DNA from: Norana najaformis | Taxonomy: Eukaryota > Annelida > Clitellata > Crassiclitellata > Hormogastridae | NCBI GenBank assembly: GCA_964023275.1 | Contig: OZ029917.1 | Location: 31,324,005-31,388,004 of the forward strand | Length of the DNA stretch: 64,000 nucleotides | Direction of reading: 5' to 3' | Shown: positions 1 to 10,509 of the stretch, one piece after another | Layout of the letters: every line of letters starts with the position of its first letter | Position numbering within the stretch: the first letter of the stretch is position 1 | Translations under genes and position numbers: made by a program | Notes under the pieces: generated by a model | Seen by the model: only the letters and a program-made list of their open reading frames with translations | What the model was told of the DNA's origin: nothing | Databases searched by the model: none

Positions 1-284
1 GGAGGGTGCTACGGCCCGTTAACGAGGAGAATAAAGTGCAAAAGTCCACGAGGTAAAGAGGAGCTGAGCCAGCAACACAGTTGTGCATAAGAGTGAGACT
101 CTTAAAATGTTATACTTTAATGTAGGCTATATAGTGATACGTACGTTTAAATTGACGCTATTGCGACGATTAATGATAGCCCTTGGATGGTCCACTGTGT
201 GAATGACATTTGTAAGTCGTCATACCTGTATACTCGTGACATGCCCAGAATTGGGCATTATGTGCCCTTGTCTTAAGGATATCT

Positions 285-890
285 ATGGCAGTTTGCAGTA
301 GTTTGCAGTCGCCTTGATTACTGTAGCTCGCTTCTTAGTGCTATCTCAAAGTCAAATAAGCAGAAACTCCAGAATCAGGAGCTTTATAGTATAGAACCAG
401 AGCCAAATGATGAACACATGACGCCTGTGCTACGCCTGTCCTTAAATCTTTGCATTGGCTTCCTGTTCAACAAAGGATTTGTTTACAATTGCAGCATATA
501 GTTTATAAAATATTAAACTCTGGCCAACCACATTACTCAAAATCAGTACTCGTCCCACAGTCTTATCATATTTCAACCAGGACATCTGACTGTCTTTCGC
601 TGGTTGTGTCAAAACTAGAACTGTTTCTGATGAACAAGCTTATTCGGTGGCTGGACCTAAGTTTTGGAATTCTCTTCCTGCATTTGTTCGTGTGCTCAGT
701 TTCTTATGTCATTTCGTTCTCCACTTAGGATTCATCTTATCAGTTAGCTTATGCGACATTGACTGCCTCTCTGTTATAGCGGACTGACTGACTTTCTCGA
801 TATTAACATGATTGTGGGTCGTCGGTTGATGTCTGATGCATTAGACACCGGTGCTCTGTGGAAGTTGCAAATTACGATGACTGCATGAAA
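285..890 (+). mobile_element. LINE family A, 3' fragment (CR1/L2-like)
   Basis: The broken translation shows the usual C-terminal reverse-transcriptase landmarks: an RLDYC-like segment near 300, then LKSLHWLPVQQRI near 440-480, then a WNSL-like segment near 660. The untranslated end near 820-860 carries the words GGTTGATG and CATTAGACACCGG, which recur in the copies at 13.65 kb and 21.60 kb. That shared tail defines family A here. The 5' part, with endonuclease and the RT catalytic motifs, is absent. It is a dead, 5'-truncated copy. Confidence 0.75.
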
Positions 891-899
891 ACAAGTTTC

Positions 900-2025
900 A
901 TGGCAGAATTCTAGGGGACAATTGCACAGATTCGGGATTGATGCACCTATAACACTATAAAGAAATATGAGTCAACACCCGTGCCTCTGCGGATTGGTTG
1001 TCTCTAGGAATTAGTTGTTGATTGATTACATGGAGTCTAATAAATGACCGATTGCCGTACGTTACAGAATACGTGATTTGAAAACTATATGCTTATCTTG
1101 ATCATATATAATACATTTATGACACAGAGTTTGTACAGTGGTCAACATTTAATCCGGGATTAGAACACCGGAGAAGATGGCGTGTGTGAGTGGGGGGGGA
1201 GGGTAGGTATGGCGTCTGCAGTAAATGTGAGATTAGTGGTGGGATGGACAATGAGTGGCAGCCTGCTGCAGGCCGTGCAACGAGAACCAATCTGCCATGT
1301 TTTAGGTGCGTCTTTTAGGGCTTCGAGCGGTTCGGCTGGTGCCAAGTGAGGCATTAGCATGCAGGGAGAAACAGCGCATTGACCGACGGAGGAGCAAGAA
1401 CACGAGCTGCAATAAGAGCTCTGTGAGCATCAAGATGATCACGAGGATAAACAGGAGGAATAAGTGGAGGCAGGGAAGCAAGTGTAGGAAGCAAGGAAAG
1501 AAGAATAGAAGAAGCAGAAGATGAAGGAGACAAAGCAGACGAATTGGTCCAGTGAAATGGCAACACAAAGAGATACGGAAAGAGGATAAGGAACAGGCGA
1601 GGAAGAGAACGAAGGGCAAAATTAAAACAAGAACTAGGAGAAGGAAGAATAAGTATAATTTGCGGGAAGAGTAGATTAAGAGGAAGAAGACGGAGAGGAA
1701 CTAGTAAGAGGATGAGGACGTTGTGAGGAAACATTTAGTAAGGAGATAGTATACAAGGGAACGAGAAGAAGGAGGGAAGATAAACAATAACAAGAATATG
1801 TAGAATGGGAGAAAGCAGAGTAAACAGCCAGAGTGGCAGAAGAGAAAATACAACAGACTGAGGAAGATCATTGGAAATGATTTTGAGAAGCAAGACTAAG
1901 AGAGCTCTTTTGCTATTTTTTACTGTTTTTTAACAGTAATTTCCACAACGCAACTTAAAGAACATTTTAGCTCATCTAAATTAACCTCTGACTTGTGTGG
2001 CAAACGCATTTGGTTTTGCTTGTAT
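900..2025. other. Purine-rich stretch without a recognisable gene
   Basis: From about 1350 to 1880 the plus strand is strongly enriched in A and G (runs such as AAGAAGAATAGAAGAAG), which opens long frames on both strands. No domain, splice-bounded exon or known repeat was seen. The rest of the interval shows nothing I can name. Confidence 0.5.
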
Positions 2026-2031
2026 CATGCT

Positions 2032-2112
2032 CTCAGCTGCAGCGGAGTTAAGCAAAATCGAATCCGGCTAGTACTTGAATGGGTGACTGCCCGTGGAGTA
2101 CCATTCCACCTG
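2032..2112 (+). repeat. 5S rRNA-derived sequence (SINE or pseudogene)
   Basis: The segment matches the internal and 3' part of 5S rRNA in order: GGAGTTAAGCA (box A region), CTAGTACTTGAATGGG (intermediate element and box C) and a GGAGTACC-like 3' stem. The first 40 or so bases of 5S rRNA are not recognisable upstream, and several conserved positions differ. It is therefore more likely a 5S-derived SINE head or a pseudogene than a working 5S gene. Confidence 0.7.
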
Positions 2113-2147
2113 GCGCCGCCCATCCAGCTCTCCATCCTTTTGGGTCT

Positions 2148-2212
2148 TTAAACACACGTATACACATACATACATGGTTACATACACACATACGTACGTG
2201 TGTATATACGAG
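2148..2212. repeat. Degenerate (AC)/(ATAC) microsatellite
   Basis: Alternating ACAC and CATACATA tracts just downstream of the 5S-derived sequence, possibly its tail. Confidence 0.7.
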
Positions 2213-2491
2213 TAGTCTCTTTGAGGCATGAAATGATACTAGAGCAATCAATTTTCTCATGGGGTATTCGTGAGCATCGGGCGCGTTGGGTAATCAATCA
2301 ATCATTCGATTGACAGGTGGATTTCAAGATATATAGCCACGTCAGCTATACATCACGTACATAGGCCTGCACATAAACAACTTAACGCAGGCTTATTTCT
2401 GAGCCACGGGTGATATGCGCAGAACCATTTAGAAGCACGTCCGCTGCAAAACAGACAGACACGTGGCAGGACATGACAGAAAGTGAGCCAG

Positions 2492-2538
2492 AGACAGGCA
2501 GACAAACAAGCAGAGTCATCTTCTTTGTCTGCCTGTCT
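2492..2538. repeat. Perfect 15-bp inverted repeat, hairpin-forming
   Basis: AGACAGGCAGACAAA at 2492-2506 is the exact reverse complement of 2524-2538, with a 17-base loop. It sits in a wider GACA/TGTC-rich tract, so it may have arisen from an inverted microsatellite. No function is assigned. Confidence 0.85.
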
Positions 2539-2599
2539 GTCTGTCTTTGCAGTTAAATTACTTTGGATTTGGTTGAGCGAGCAGTTGCAGACCGCTGAC

Positions 2600-3434
2600 T
2601 TCACCTGAGCACAATGCATCGTGAGTTCTGGACGGTGATTAAACTTATCAACTTGGTCTGGTATTCGACTGCACTCTGTTAACCTTTTACTAGTGACAGT
2701 TGATATGTTATAGATTTGGCTGATCTACATAAAGACCTTGACGTTCGTCGACAATGCTTGGTCCTTAATGACTCGGATAGTATCTAGCACGAGATGCGAG
2801 GCAAAGCTATAATTATGGTTCGCGATCTAGACGCCTCCATCAATAATAGTCTTCTGCAGAGCAACCTCGATAGCAGTAACCCGGTTTTAGGCCAATACCG
2901 ACAAGAAGATATTTTCGTCAGAGTGTCTATGTGTGGTCTCATAATTTTCTTGCAGTACAATTGGTTTGAGATCAGATTTTCATTTTATACTTTTATTTGT
3001 GTATTTGCAAATACTTTTGTAGTCTCGCCGCTATCACACCAACCGGTTTTTAGTCACAAAGTAGCAAAGCCAGAGAAAGACCAAAGACCTCTTGTCGTAG
3101 ATTGCTATATATATATGTATATAATGATTGCTATATAGCTCTCTCTCTTTAGCAGAACGATGAACCACCTACAGCAGTTACTCCATGCAGCATCTAGAAC
3201 ATAATGTCTCCCTCAGTTTTCGCTCAAGAGCAACCTCATTTGAGCGAACGTTAATCTAGGTTAGGTTCAAGCGAAGGAAATTGGTGAACAATTCAGAGGG
3301 AAGTACAATGGTGTTAGAAGTATCGGGAGAGTTAATCTGTGTTCAGAAGTTCAGAGGACCAATGTGAATGCTTAATCAAAACAGTGGGAAAAGACGGTTT
3401 CTGTGGATCGCAAAATTTGCATCAATTAAAAATA
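2600..3434. other. No recognisable gene
   Basis: Open frames are short (the longest is 2794-3138 on the plus strand) and resemble no family I know. A short TA tract lies near 3105-3120. Confidence 0.4.
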
Positions 3435-3980
3435 ACGTATTATCTCGGGTATAGTTCGCACTCGTGCATAATGCGCACCCTGAGTTTGAAAATTTATCCT
3501 AATGTAAAAATCTTAGTACCTATGTATAATGCTCAGGTGAAGTTCCGCATGCCCAAGTAATGTAAACGCGAAGTCGGAAGCGTTAAAATATGCGCTATAA
3601 AACCATTCGATTCTAGATATTTGATACAGACCTGTCGCGGAAGTTCCGGCGTAAGCGAAATTACGTCCTTTGAAATCGGTTTGGCTAGCCGCGAATTCGA
3701 CGTCAACGAATCAAATGTTCGCTTGTGTCGCAAAACAAAAGAAAAACTCGGGAAAATGCCCGCCTCAAAAGAAGCAGACCGCGGGGCTTCAGCTTCTTAC
3801 CCTATGCTAGAAGATGTAGACTTTTTCTGTTGCCTTTGGTTAGTGCAAAAGCGGTCTTCGCGCGCGTGATCGGGGGTTGCCAAAAACATCTTAGAGCTTT
3901 ATTCCTATGTATATTGCGCACCCAGATTTTGAGCAGATTTTATTGGGGAAAAAGTGCGCACTATACCCGAGATAATACGG
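3435..3980 (+). mobile_element. Pogo-type (Tc1/mariner) non-autonomous element
   Basis: The ends are inverted repeats: ACGTATTATCTCGGG at the left and CCCGAGATAATACGG at the right, one mismatch, each flanked by TA (3433-3434 and 3981-3982). The inverted similarity continues inward through GTGCGCA-rich sequence. Inside, about 3648-3868, the plus strand encodes a broken helix-turn-helix region (SREFDVNESNVR, then KEKLGKMP, then LWLVQKR), which resembles the CENP-B/Psq DNA-binding domain of pogo and Tigger transposases. The DDE catalytic domain is missing, so the element was presumably moved in trans. The TA duplication fits the family. Confidence 0.8.
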
Positions 3981-3989
3981 TATTAAAAA

Positions 3990-5263
3990 AGACTAAACGG
4001 AAAGACAATGCAAACAAACGCAGCAGAAAATAATGGAAGATGACATGGAAATAATATGCAGCTCTTCACTATGGAGCCCGCTTATGAAGCGAATTCGTTA
4101 TTAATATAATCGAATATTTTACTTGCATATGATTACAGTGAAATTAATTAATTAATTGTAAAGAGATTGCTCCAACTTCATCTGTAGGGCCTACACATCC
4201 TCTTGTGTACGCGCATGCGCGGCAGCAAACAAGACGATCCAGGTGGTCAGTCCCTAGCTGTTCGTGTGTCCAAATATTATAGCAACAATATTTAGCAATT
4301 GTTATGATTTTTTGTTAATATTTGGGCTTTATATGGTGAAAAGTGGTAGATGGGAGTTTTATGAATGCCAATCTGCATGAGAAGGGATTGTCCTGTGTAT
4401 TTCAAAGCGTATACACTGCTGACGTCGGCCTGTCTTGCTAAAGGCTAGGCCTGCTCATGAGCATTTGCCCGTTCTCGTTATTGTTCTTATAATAATTCTA
4501 CATGTTGATAGATTTTTAGCGGATGAACGAAGAAAGCAGTGGCGTCAGTCTGAACGGAAAAATTTCGCCGATTCTGTATGACTGAACAATCAACGACTGT
4601 ACCTTCGGGTATAGAGATCAGAGAATAGCACTCAACAAAGGGAGCCCTATTATCACTGATCACCAGGTCTACATTATATGATTAGGAAATAGCCTTAAAC
4701 GCTTGACACCAAACGCAAATGGAAAATTCTTTATTTTAGGATAATAATTGTAAAAGCGCTATGATGTGCATGAGCTAAAGTAAGATAAACAGTTGTAGAA
4801 CCAGCCTGAGCAGGGACATACTCTTGCATACTCCATGTGAAGGGGCATTAATAGTCTGTTAGATGTCAAAATCATGTGTAGTTTATTAAATATTTTTTAC
4901 ATAATAGGTCTACATAAATATGCAAAACCTATCTATATGAGCAATCAGAGATGAGTACTTACGTATACATGATTAATTTCGAAATGTTCAAGTAGATGAG
5001 AAAGTTGAAAGTTAGGCCCCAGAGGCATCCGTTACCTCGCCAGTTTCTAGCTTTAGATGTTTGTTCCTCCAATTCCTCTCATGGTTCTCACTTTCCAGTG
5101 AAAAAAGCAAAATATCGATGCATATCTGTGAATCATCAATCCATGTCATCCATCAGCGCCTGACGTAACTACAATTGCTAAAGCATCGCATGGACAGCTG
5201 ACTAAGCGACGACTGCCTTCATGTACATGGGCATTCTTCCAACCAGATGAAGAAAGCACTTAA
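3990..5263. other. No recognisable gene
   Basis: AT-rich and without long open frames. A short TTAATTAATTAATTAA-like run lies near 4144. No repeat family was recognised. Confidence 0.4.
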
Positions 5264-5716
5264 TTGACGTTTCTAAAGGCCATATTTCGTTTCCTTCATT
5301 CATGTTCTCTCATTCAATTGGTCCAAAAGGAACGCACACAATTTAATAGTTCTGTCCACACTCCGACTGACACGTTGCTTAACTTGACCACTGAAACCTT
5401 GAGTCAGGACTCTGTCACTCTGAACAAGTCAGAGCTTTTGTCTTTCGAAATCTATGCGCCTTTGTCGCTAATCCCCTATCTAATTGGCATTCCTGCCGAT
5501 TGCTATAATCGCCTCCCTTCTGTCTCGCTGTCTCTTCTTGCATCTATCCTTGTCTGTCTGTCTATCCGTCTCTCTTTAACGCTACCTGTCTCTCGGCTTG
5601 ACACGGCGGCTAATTGGCTGAGCTGTGAGCTTGTGCTACTGTGCCACTGGGTGGCCAGCACTAAGTCTCCACTAAGACGACCTGGCAGCTCTCTAGGAAC
5701 CTACGCCACTGATTGA
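5264..5716 (+). other. Open frame of 150 codons, unrecognised
   Basis: The frame runs directly up to LINE family B and is rich in CTGTCT pyrimidine tracts, which favour open frames. No motif, signal peptide or splice signal convinced me. It is probably not a gene, but I cannot exclude a 5' piece of the adjoining LINE. Confidence 0.2.
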
Positions 5717-7115
5717 TTTCCACTGAAACCGCACTACTTACCTTTCAGATTCACATAATCAACTCCATGAACCAAGGCAAAGTAACTGCTCTTAGTCTCC
5801 TTGACTTATCTGCCGCTTTTGATACTGTTGATCACGGCATACTCCTTCCTTCAGCGTCTCAAATTTGGTCTTTCCGATCTCGCTTTCCGTTTGTTCGCAT
5901 ATTTACCTGCACCCTCCTATTCAATCAGTCCTATTCAATCAGTCCTATTCAATCAGTCCTATTCAATCAGTCCTACTCAATCAGTCCTATTCAATCAGTC
6001 CTATTCAATCAGTCCTATTCAATCAGTCCTATCCAATCAGTCCCTATCAACCAACTCACTTCTACCCGCACTGGGCCTCTCCTATTCACATTGTGCACGA
6101 CTCCACTTGGTTCACTACTTACTTAGAGCTCTCTTGGCTACCACTTGTACGCAGGTAACATCCAGCTTTTCCTGTCATTCGACGTCTAATCCTGCTTTCT
6201 AACTACTTGATGTTTGGTGATGTTCAGTCTTGGATGGCTAGTAATAAGCTTCTTCCGAATGCTTTAAAAACTGAATTTATTCTTCTGGGCACAAGACAAC
6301 AACTCCGCAAATTTGATTAACTCACATCTATTCAGTTGGGTGGCCTGCTGGTCAATCGTACTGAATGCGCACACAATCTAGGCATAATATTTGACTTCAC
6401 TGTGTCGTTTTCTAACCACGTTTGCGCCACTTGCAAATCAGGTCAGTTGCACAAACACGGTATTCGTCGAATCAGAGCTATTTTTGCCTCATACTGTCTA
6501 AATCCCATTAGCTAATGCATTAGTTTTCAGCAGGCTTGACTAATGTAACTCAGTTTTTATCGCTGCACAAGCTACAAATGGTTGAAAACTTTCTGACCGG
6601 AGCCATAACAAAACAACTAATTAGTAGCATATTAAACCAGTATTGCATTCGTTACACTGGTTGCCCATCGAGCAGCGAACCAAGTTTTAAATCTGTCTTA
6701 TAGTTCACAAAATACTGCATTTAAATCAGCCAACCTATCTCTGTTCTATGCTCAACCGTCATACCAACAGAATATTGCACCTGATCAGTGGACACAGTGA
6801 CTCTTGTTGTCCCTTGTACCAGGGCATTGTTGAGTTCTCGAACGTTCATCGTTGCTGGTTCATAGCTTTGGCAGTTTTTCTATTCGTTCTGTCAGTTCTG
6901 TGATGTGATTCAGGTCTAAAACGAAGACCCGTCTGTTTCCACTTGCTAACCCACCGTAGCCTGACTTCTGGTTTCTCTGACCTATGGGAATTCCACCTGG
7001 TTTCTCCGATGAATTTTGATTTCGATTATGATTTCACTCAAAGCAACCATCGATTGATGATTTGGGAATTATAATAACGGCGCTATAGAAGTCATTAGAC
7101 TAGATTAGTTTCTCA
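5713..7115 (+). mobile_element. LINE family B, RT to 3' end, broken
   Basis: The RT region opens with LSAAFDTVDHGIL (about 5800-5840). It is then interrupted by a 14-bp minisatellite (5915-6040) and resumes with YHLYAGNIQLFLSF-like and RLD-CNS-like segments, then LHWLPIEQRTKF (about 6650). The untranslated end contains CTGACTTCTGGTTTCTCTGA near 6960 and closes with CATTAGACTAGATTAG. Copies of this tail occur at 46.3 kb, 48.4 kb and 58.3-58.5 kb and, inverted, at 62.9 kb. Several frameshifts and stops make it inactive. Confidence 0.8.
5915..6040 (+). repeat. Nine tandem copies of a 14-bp unit inside a LINE
   Basis: The unit TCCTATTCAATCAG repeats nine times without spacing, with single-base variants in the fifth and ninth copies. 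Because 14 is not a multiple of three, each frame reads a 14-residue repeat (SYSISPIQSVLFNQ in some rotation) and all three frames stay open. The block totals 126 bp, exactly 42 codons. It lies within the RT region of the LINE, so it expanded in a dead or dying copy. Confidence 0.95.
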
Positions 7116-7192
7116 TTTTTCTTTCTTATTATTGTGAAGGGGCGTTAACGAAATATGCGGAGTAAAAGGAAATAAGGTAAACAGAAGGATTT

Positions 7193-7441
7193 TTGCCTAA
7201 GTTAAGTTGTTCTAGAAACCTAATACTCCAGAAAACATGGCAACGTGTGGCCTCAGCTCTTCAAGTTTCTCACAACATACACATTGTGTGGTCCGATGAT
7301 TCACAGACAATTTACTGCCAATTAATCCCGTCAATTGTGACCTTCATATCCTGTCTGTATAACCAAACAACATGGTTTCGCCTTGTGCGACAATTATCAA
7401 TTTTCCAGGCCATCAATTTGTGTCTATCTGACCTCAAATAG
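7193..7441 (+). other. Open frame, unrecognised
   Basis: An 82-codon frame in ordinary sequence between LINE B and a microsatellite. It has no motif I recognise and no evident splice context, so it is probably not coding. Confidence 0.15.
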
Positions 7442-7469
7442 TCCTAGATATGATTGGAAAAACAGCTAT

Positions 7470-7580
7470 GGATGTATGCATGTATTTATGTCGGTATACA
7501 TGCTGTATGTACGTACGTATGTATGCAAGTATGTATGTTTGTATGTAATGTATGTACATACATATGTATGCATGTATCAG
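7470..7580. repeat. Degenerate (GTAT)n microsatellite, tail of LINE C
   Basis: TGTATGTACGTACGTATGTATG-like repeats run into the 3' end of the minus-strand LINE fragment that follows. The LINE C copy near 60.57 kb also ends in ATAC-type repeats, so this is best read as its 3' tail. Confidence 0.75.
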
Positions 7581-8045
7581 GGCTTTTGTATTTTTGTATA
7601 GCACTGTGATCATGGCTGTCTAAAGGATCTAAGCAGCTGCGTCTTAACATCAGAAGAGAAGCTGAGTTGGAAAGAACGAGACGTCTTCTCACAGGAAGAC
7701 TGTTCCAAAGGGAAGGACCAACCCAAGGCAGTGCGCGATTTTCTCGAGCCTGTGTACGAAAGCGAGGCACCAGAAGATCTCGCCGGGCAGCCGAGTGAAG
7801 CGAATGACTCCGAGACTGGTTTGAACTGGCACGAACAGCTCCTGTACGTATGCCGGGGTGGAGCCGACCGATGAGCTGAGACCCAGGATGAGTATCTGGA
7901 ATCTGATTCTTTTTCAGTGCAGTGTATCTCTGATTTATTTTGAAATATGAGGGAATTTCGGGCTATAACTACCCGGGTTAACTGAAGACGACGAATCATG
8001 AATTTCGACAAGCCTGCGTCGATAGAATTACAGTAGTACACAAAT
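7575..8045 (-). mobile_element. LINE family C, 3' fragment
   Basis: On the minus strand the sequence encodes, in shifting frames, DYCNSIDAGLSKFM-like, then ENRALPWVGPSLWNSLPV, the C-terminal hallmark of CR1/L2-type reverse transcriptases. The fragment is truncated at its 5' side near 8045. Related copies lie at 45.35-46.03 kb and 60.57-61.44 kb, also on the minus strand. Confidence 0.8.
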
Positions 8046-8049
8046 ACAA

Positions 8050-9990
8050 TAGGTCATTAAAACAACAGCTATGTTTGATGGATTAAACCTCCCGCACAAG
8101 AAACCCATAACAAGCTGCCATGGTAGCGTAAACGGGTGTTAATGGCCACGAGGTTTACGTTACAGGAAACGGGGTTTTTACCCTCGGACAATCTTATCTG
8201 AAATTTGGTAGGGGTGATTGCGCTCTAGAGCGTTTGTAAGGGGGCATTCCGATTATCAGTAGCATCCCAAACAAAAGCCAACTTTGTTATTCTTAATAGG
8301 CCTATAGTCTTCCTCGAGCTCTCCTGAAGTCCAAACGCCTTGCCGGATCTTCGCACACAATGGCTCATCCGATGCCATTTGGAATAGGCATGTGCCTTTT
8401 CGAATTTTAATTTTGAGAAAGGTCAAAACTTTGTCTTTTGGACTTAGAACATAAAAAGTGCTATAGTCTCTGAACGATGCGGAAACGTGCGCCAGCTAAA
8501 AAAGATTGGAGTAAAACTTATATTTAAAAAAAAATTGCTTTAAATATTTGGCAAATAGCGATGTATGACACTGAGTACATTCGAAACCCTGGTCGTGCAG
8601 CTTAGCCTGAAATGCTGAAGCAAAAGACCAGGCAATCGGATGAACGTCCTCCTCCGTGCTGGGAATTGGCGTTTGTAGCTTTCTCTGTGAAGGAGGAATT
8701 TCCAATAAGCACGAGTCATGAGCTCGCGTTGATCATGCCCGGCCTCTGAACAGAATTTCCGTCGTTAGTACCGATTGGATGGCTTATTTAAATCCTCAAA
8801 TGGGACTTGGCGCGGAGAGCAGCCTTCGGATCGGTGATCCGAAGAGATGATCAAACTTGATTATTTAGAAGTAGTAAAAGTGACAGCAAGGTTTCGTAGG
8901 TGAGTAGGTGAGCTGATCACGTGGAAACTCGGAGAAGAGGACGGCTATAGGCTGCTGCTCTCTGAGCTGTTACAAGCAGGGTATGCGCCAGCCTAACAGA
9001 GAACGGTCGAGACAAGCTTGAGTAACTCTTTGAACTGAGTATGCGGGGCTCCGTACGATGCCCACCGACGCTGGACGCCGGCTAGTGCTCACCCCGTTCG
9101 CAGTCGGTGAGTCGCCGTTGTCGCCGCAGCGCAGGAGGACAGCAATGACGGCAGGACTCGTAGATCAAACTGCAAAGGATCAGACAGGTAGCGGGGACGC
9201 TGACTCCGGTCAAGCGTGACGGCCAGAACCGAAGATTGATAGGCTCGACCGCTGTCGTACCATTTTGCTCTTGGTTATTGAACACAATCTTGGCAAATGT
9301 GTTATGAGTAGTTCGTCGATCCAAGAATCTCGCCTCTGTCATCGTACTACAAATTCTCTCATCAGTCTCTCTTAATCGTCTTCTCAAGTTCCGAAAACCA
9401 ACAAAAGTAGAACCTGGGTTTATGCTATTATTCCATGTTCGACTATTCGCTTACATGAGAACTGCCTGCTTTGAGCACCTTAATTTTTCACAATGAAACT
9501 GCTAGCCGCACTGAATGATGAACAGCATGCGAACGTGGGTGACTACTGTAGGTCTCACAGAGAAGCGAACCGCTCGCCAGCCGCTACGATCAGCTCAAAG
9601 GGGTTATCCGTCGTCTTCAAATTAGAGGCCGTGATGACCTGACTGCATTTGACCTGATGAACTCGCTCATCCCTATGAGGGTTGGAGCACTGTGGGGTGT
9701 ATTAGCTCCGAGAATTCCCCACAACTGTCCGAGCTGAAATGCACATGTAAGAAATGACACAGACCTCACGCAGCTTAACCTTTAAACGTTAAAGGTTTGT
9801 GCTTAGACCGATGGCCTTTCCCCTTAAAGGAACATAGGATGGATATTATAGTGCTGTAGGTCCTACGCTGATAAATTAAGGATAAATTAATTATCGATAT
9901 TCTGAGACGCCTTTGCCAACTGTGAGCCACTGCATGCTACCATCTTTTCCAGTTATTTGACCATTGTTTTGCTTATTGGAAAAACGCTTG
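8050..9990. other. No recognisable gene
   Basis: This interval has mixed composition and several frames of 60-100 codons on the minus strand (8496-8705, 9082-9387). None shows a motif I recognise. One TAGGCCTA palindrome is at 8297. Confidence 0.35.
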
Positions 9991-9994
9991 TTGT

Positions 9995-10097
9995 TAATGT
10001 ACTTAAACATCATTTAGACTAGCGCAGACAGCACCTCTGATTAGTTTCTATTAGAGCGGCGCTATAGAAATTGCTGATTACATTTACAATTACAATT
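9995..10097 (+). repeat. Retroposon 3'-tail fragment
   Basis: AACATCATTTAGACTAGCGC and CAGACAGCAC resemble the tail of the dispersed repeat at 49.39 kb. The following GGCGCTATAGAAATT with TTACAATTACAATT resembles the 3' ends of SINE S1 and of LINE E. It is a short relic. Confidence 0.55.
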
Positions 10098-10165
10098 CAC
10101 GTAGCTTCAGACCAGCCATACACCATGCACATTTTCAACCTCCCACCTACTTCTCCTTTCATACT

Positions 10166-10229
10166 GCTCCTCCTCCTCCTCCTCCTCCTCCTCCTCCTCC
10201 TCCTCCTCCTCCTCCTCCTCCTCCTTCTC
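10166..10229 (+). repeat. (CTC)n microsatellite
   Basis: About twenty CTC triplets with little interruption. The poly-leucine frame across it (10071-10280) is an artefact of the repeat. Confidence 0.95.
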
Positions 10230-10440
10230 CTGCTATGTGTTGCTCGAGCAGATAGCATTCCAGTTAGCGTTATGTGTTAAGATTCGCTTGATTTAAGCAC
10301 ATACTAAATGCATTCAGTCAGGGACAACAAACACCTTTTGCTCAAGTTCATGACCACTGGCAGGTAAAATATTTGATAAAATATTTGATCATTGCACTCC
10401 AGCTGTAGTCTCACACAATGTTGTAGGCTAATGCGTTTGT

Positions 10441-10466
10441 ATTATTGTTATTATTATTATTATTGG

Positions 10467-10500
<34 letters not shown>
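10441..10500 (+). repeat. (ATT)n microsatellite
   Basis: ATT triplets in two blocks separated by GGTTTT. Confidence 0.95.
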
Positions 10501-10501
<1 letters not shown>

Positions 10502-10509
10502 GTCCAAAA

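Noticed and set aside
1302-1734. Overlapping frames of 72-126 codons on both strands
   Set aside because: They arise from the purine-rich tract, give Leu/Phe- or Arg/Lys-rich translations and show no motif.
2032-2112. Functional 5S rRNA gene
   Set aside because: The 5' third is missing and conserved positions differ.
5915-6040. Possible CRISPR array
   Set aside because: The units are directly adjacent with no spacers, in a eukaryotic LINE; it is a minisatellite.
5801-6202. Proteins with a 14-residue repeat in three frames
   Set aside because: All three are readings of the 14-bp minisatellite inside a dead LINE, not separate genes.
10071-10280. Poly-leucine open frame resembling a membrane segment
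   Set aside because: It is the translation of a (CTC)n microsatellite.
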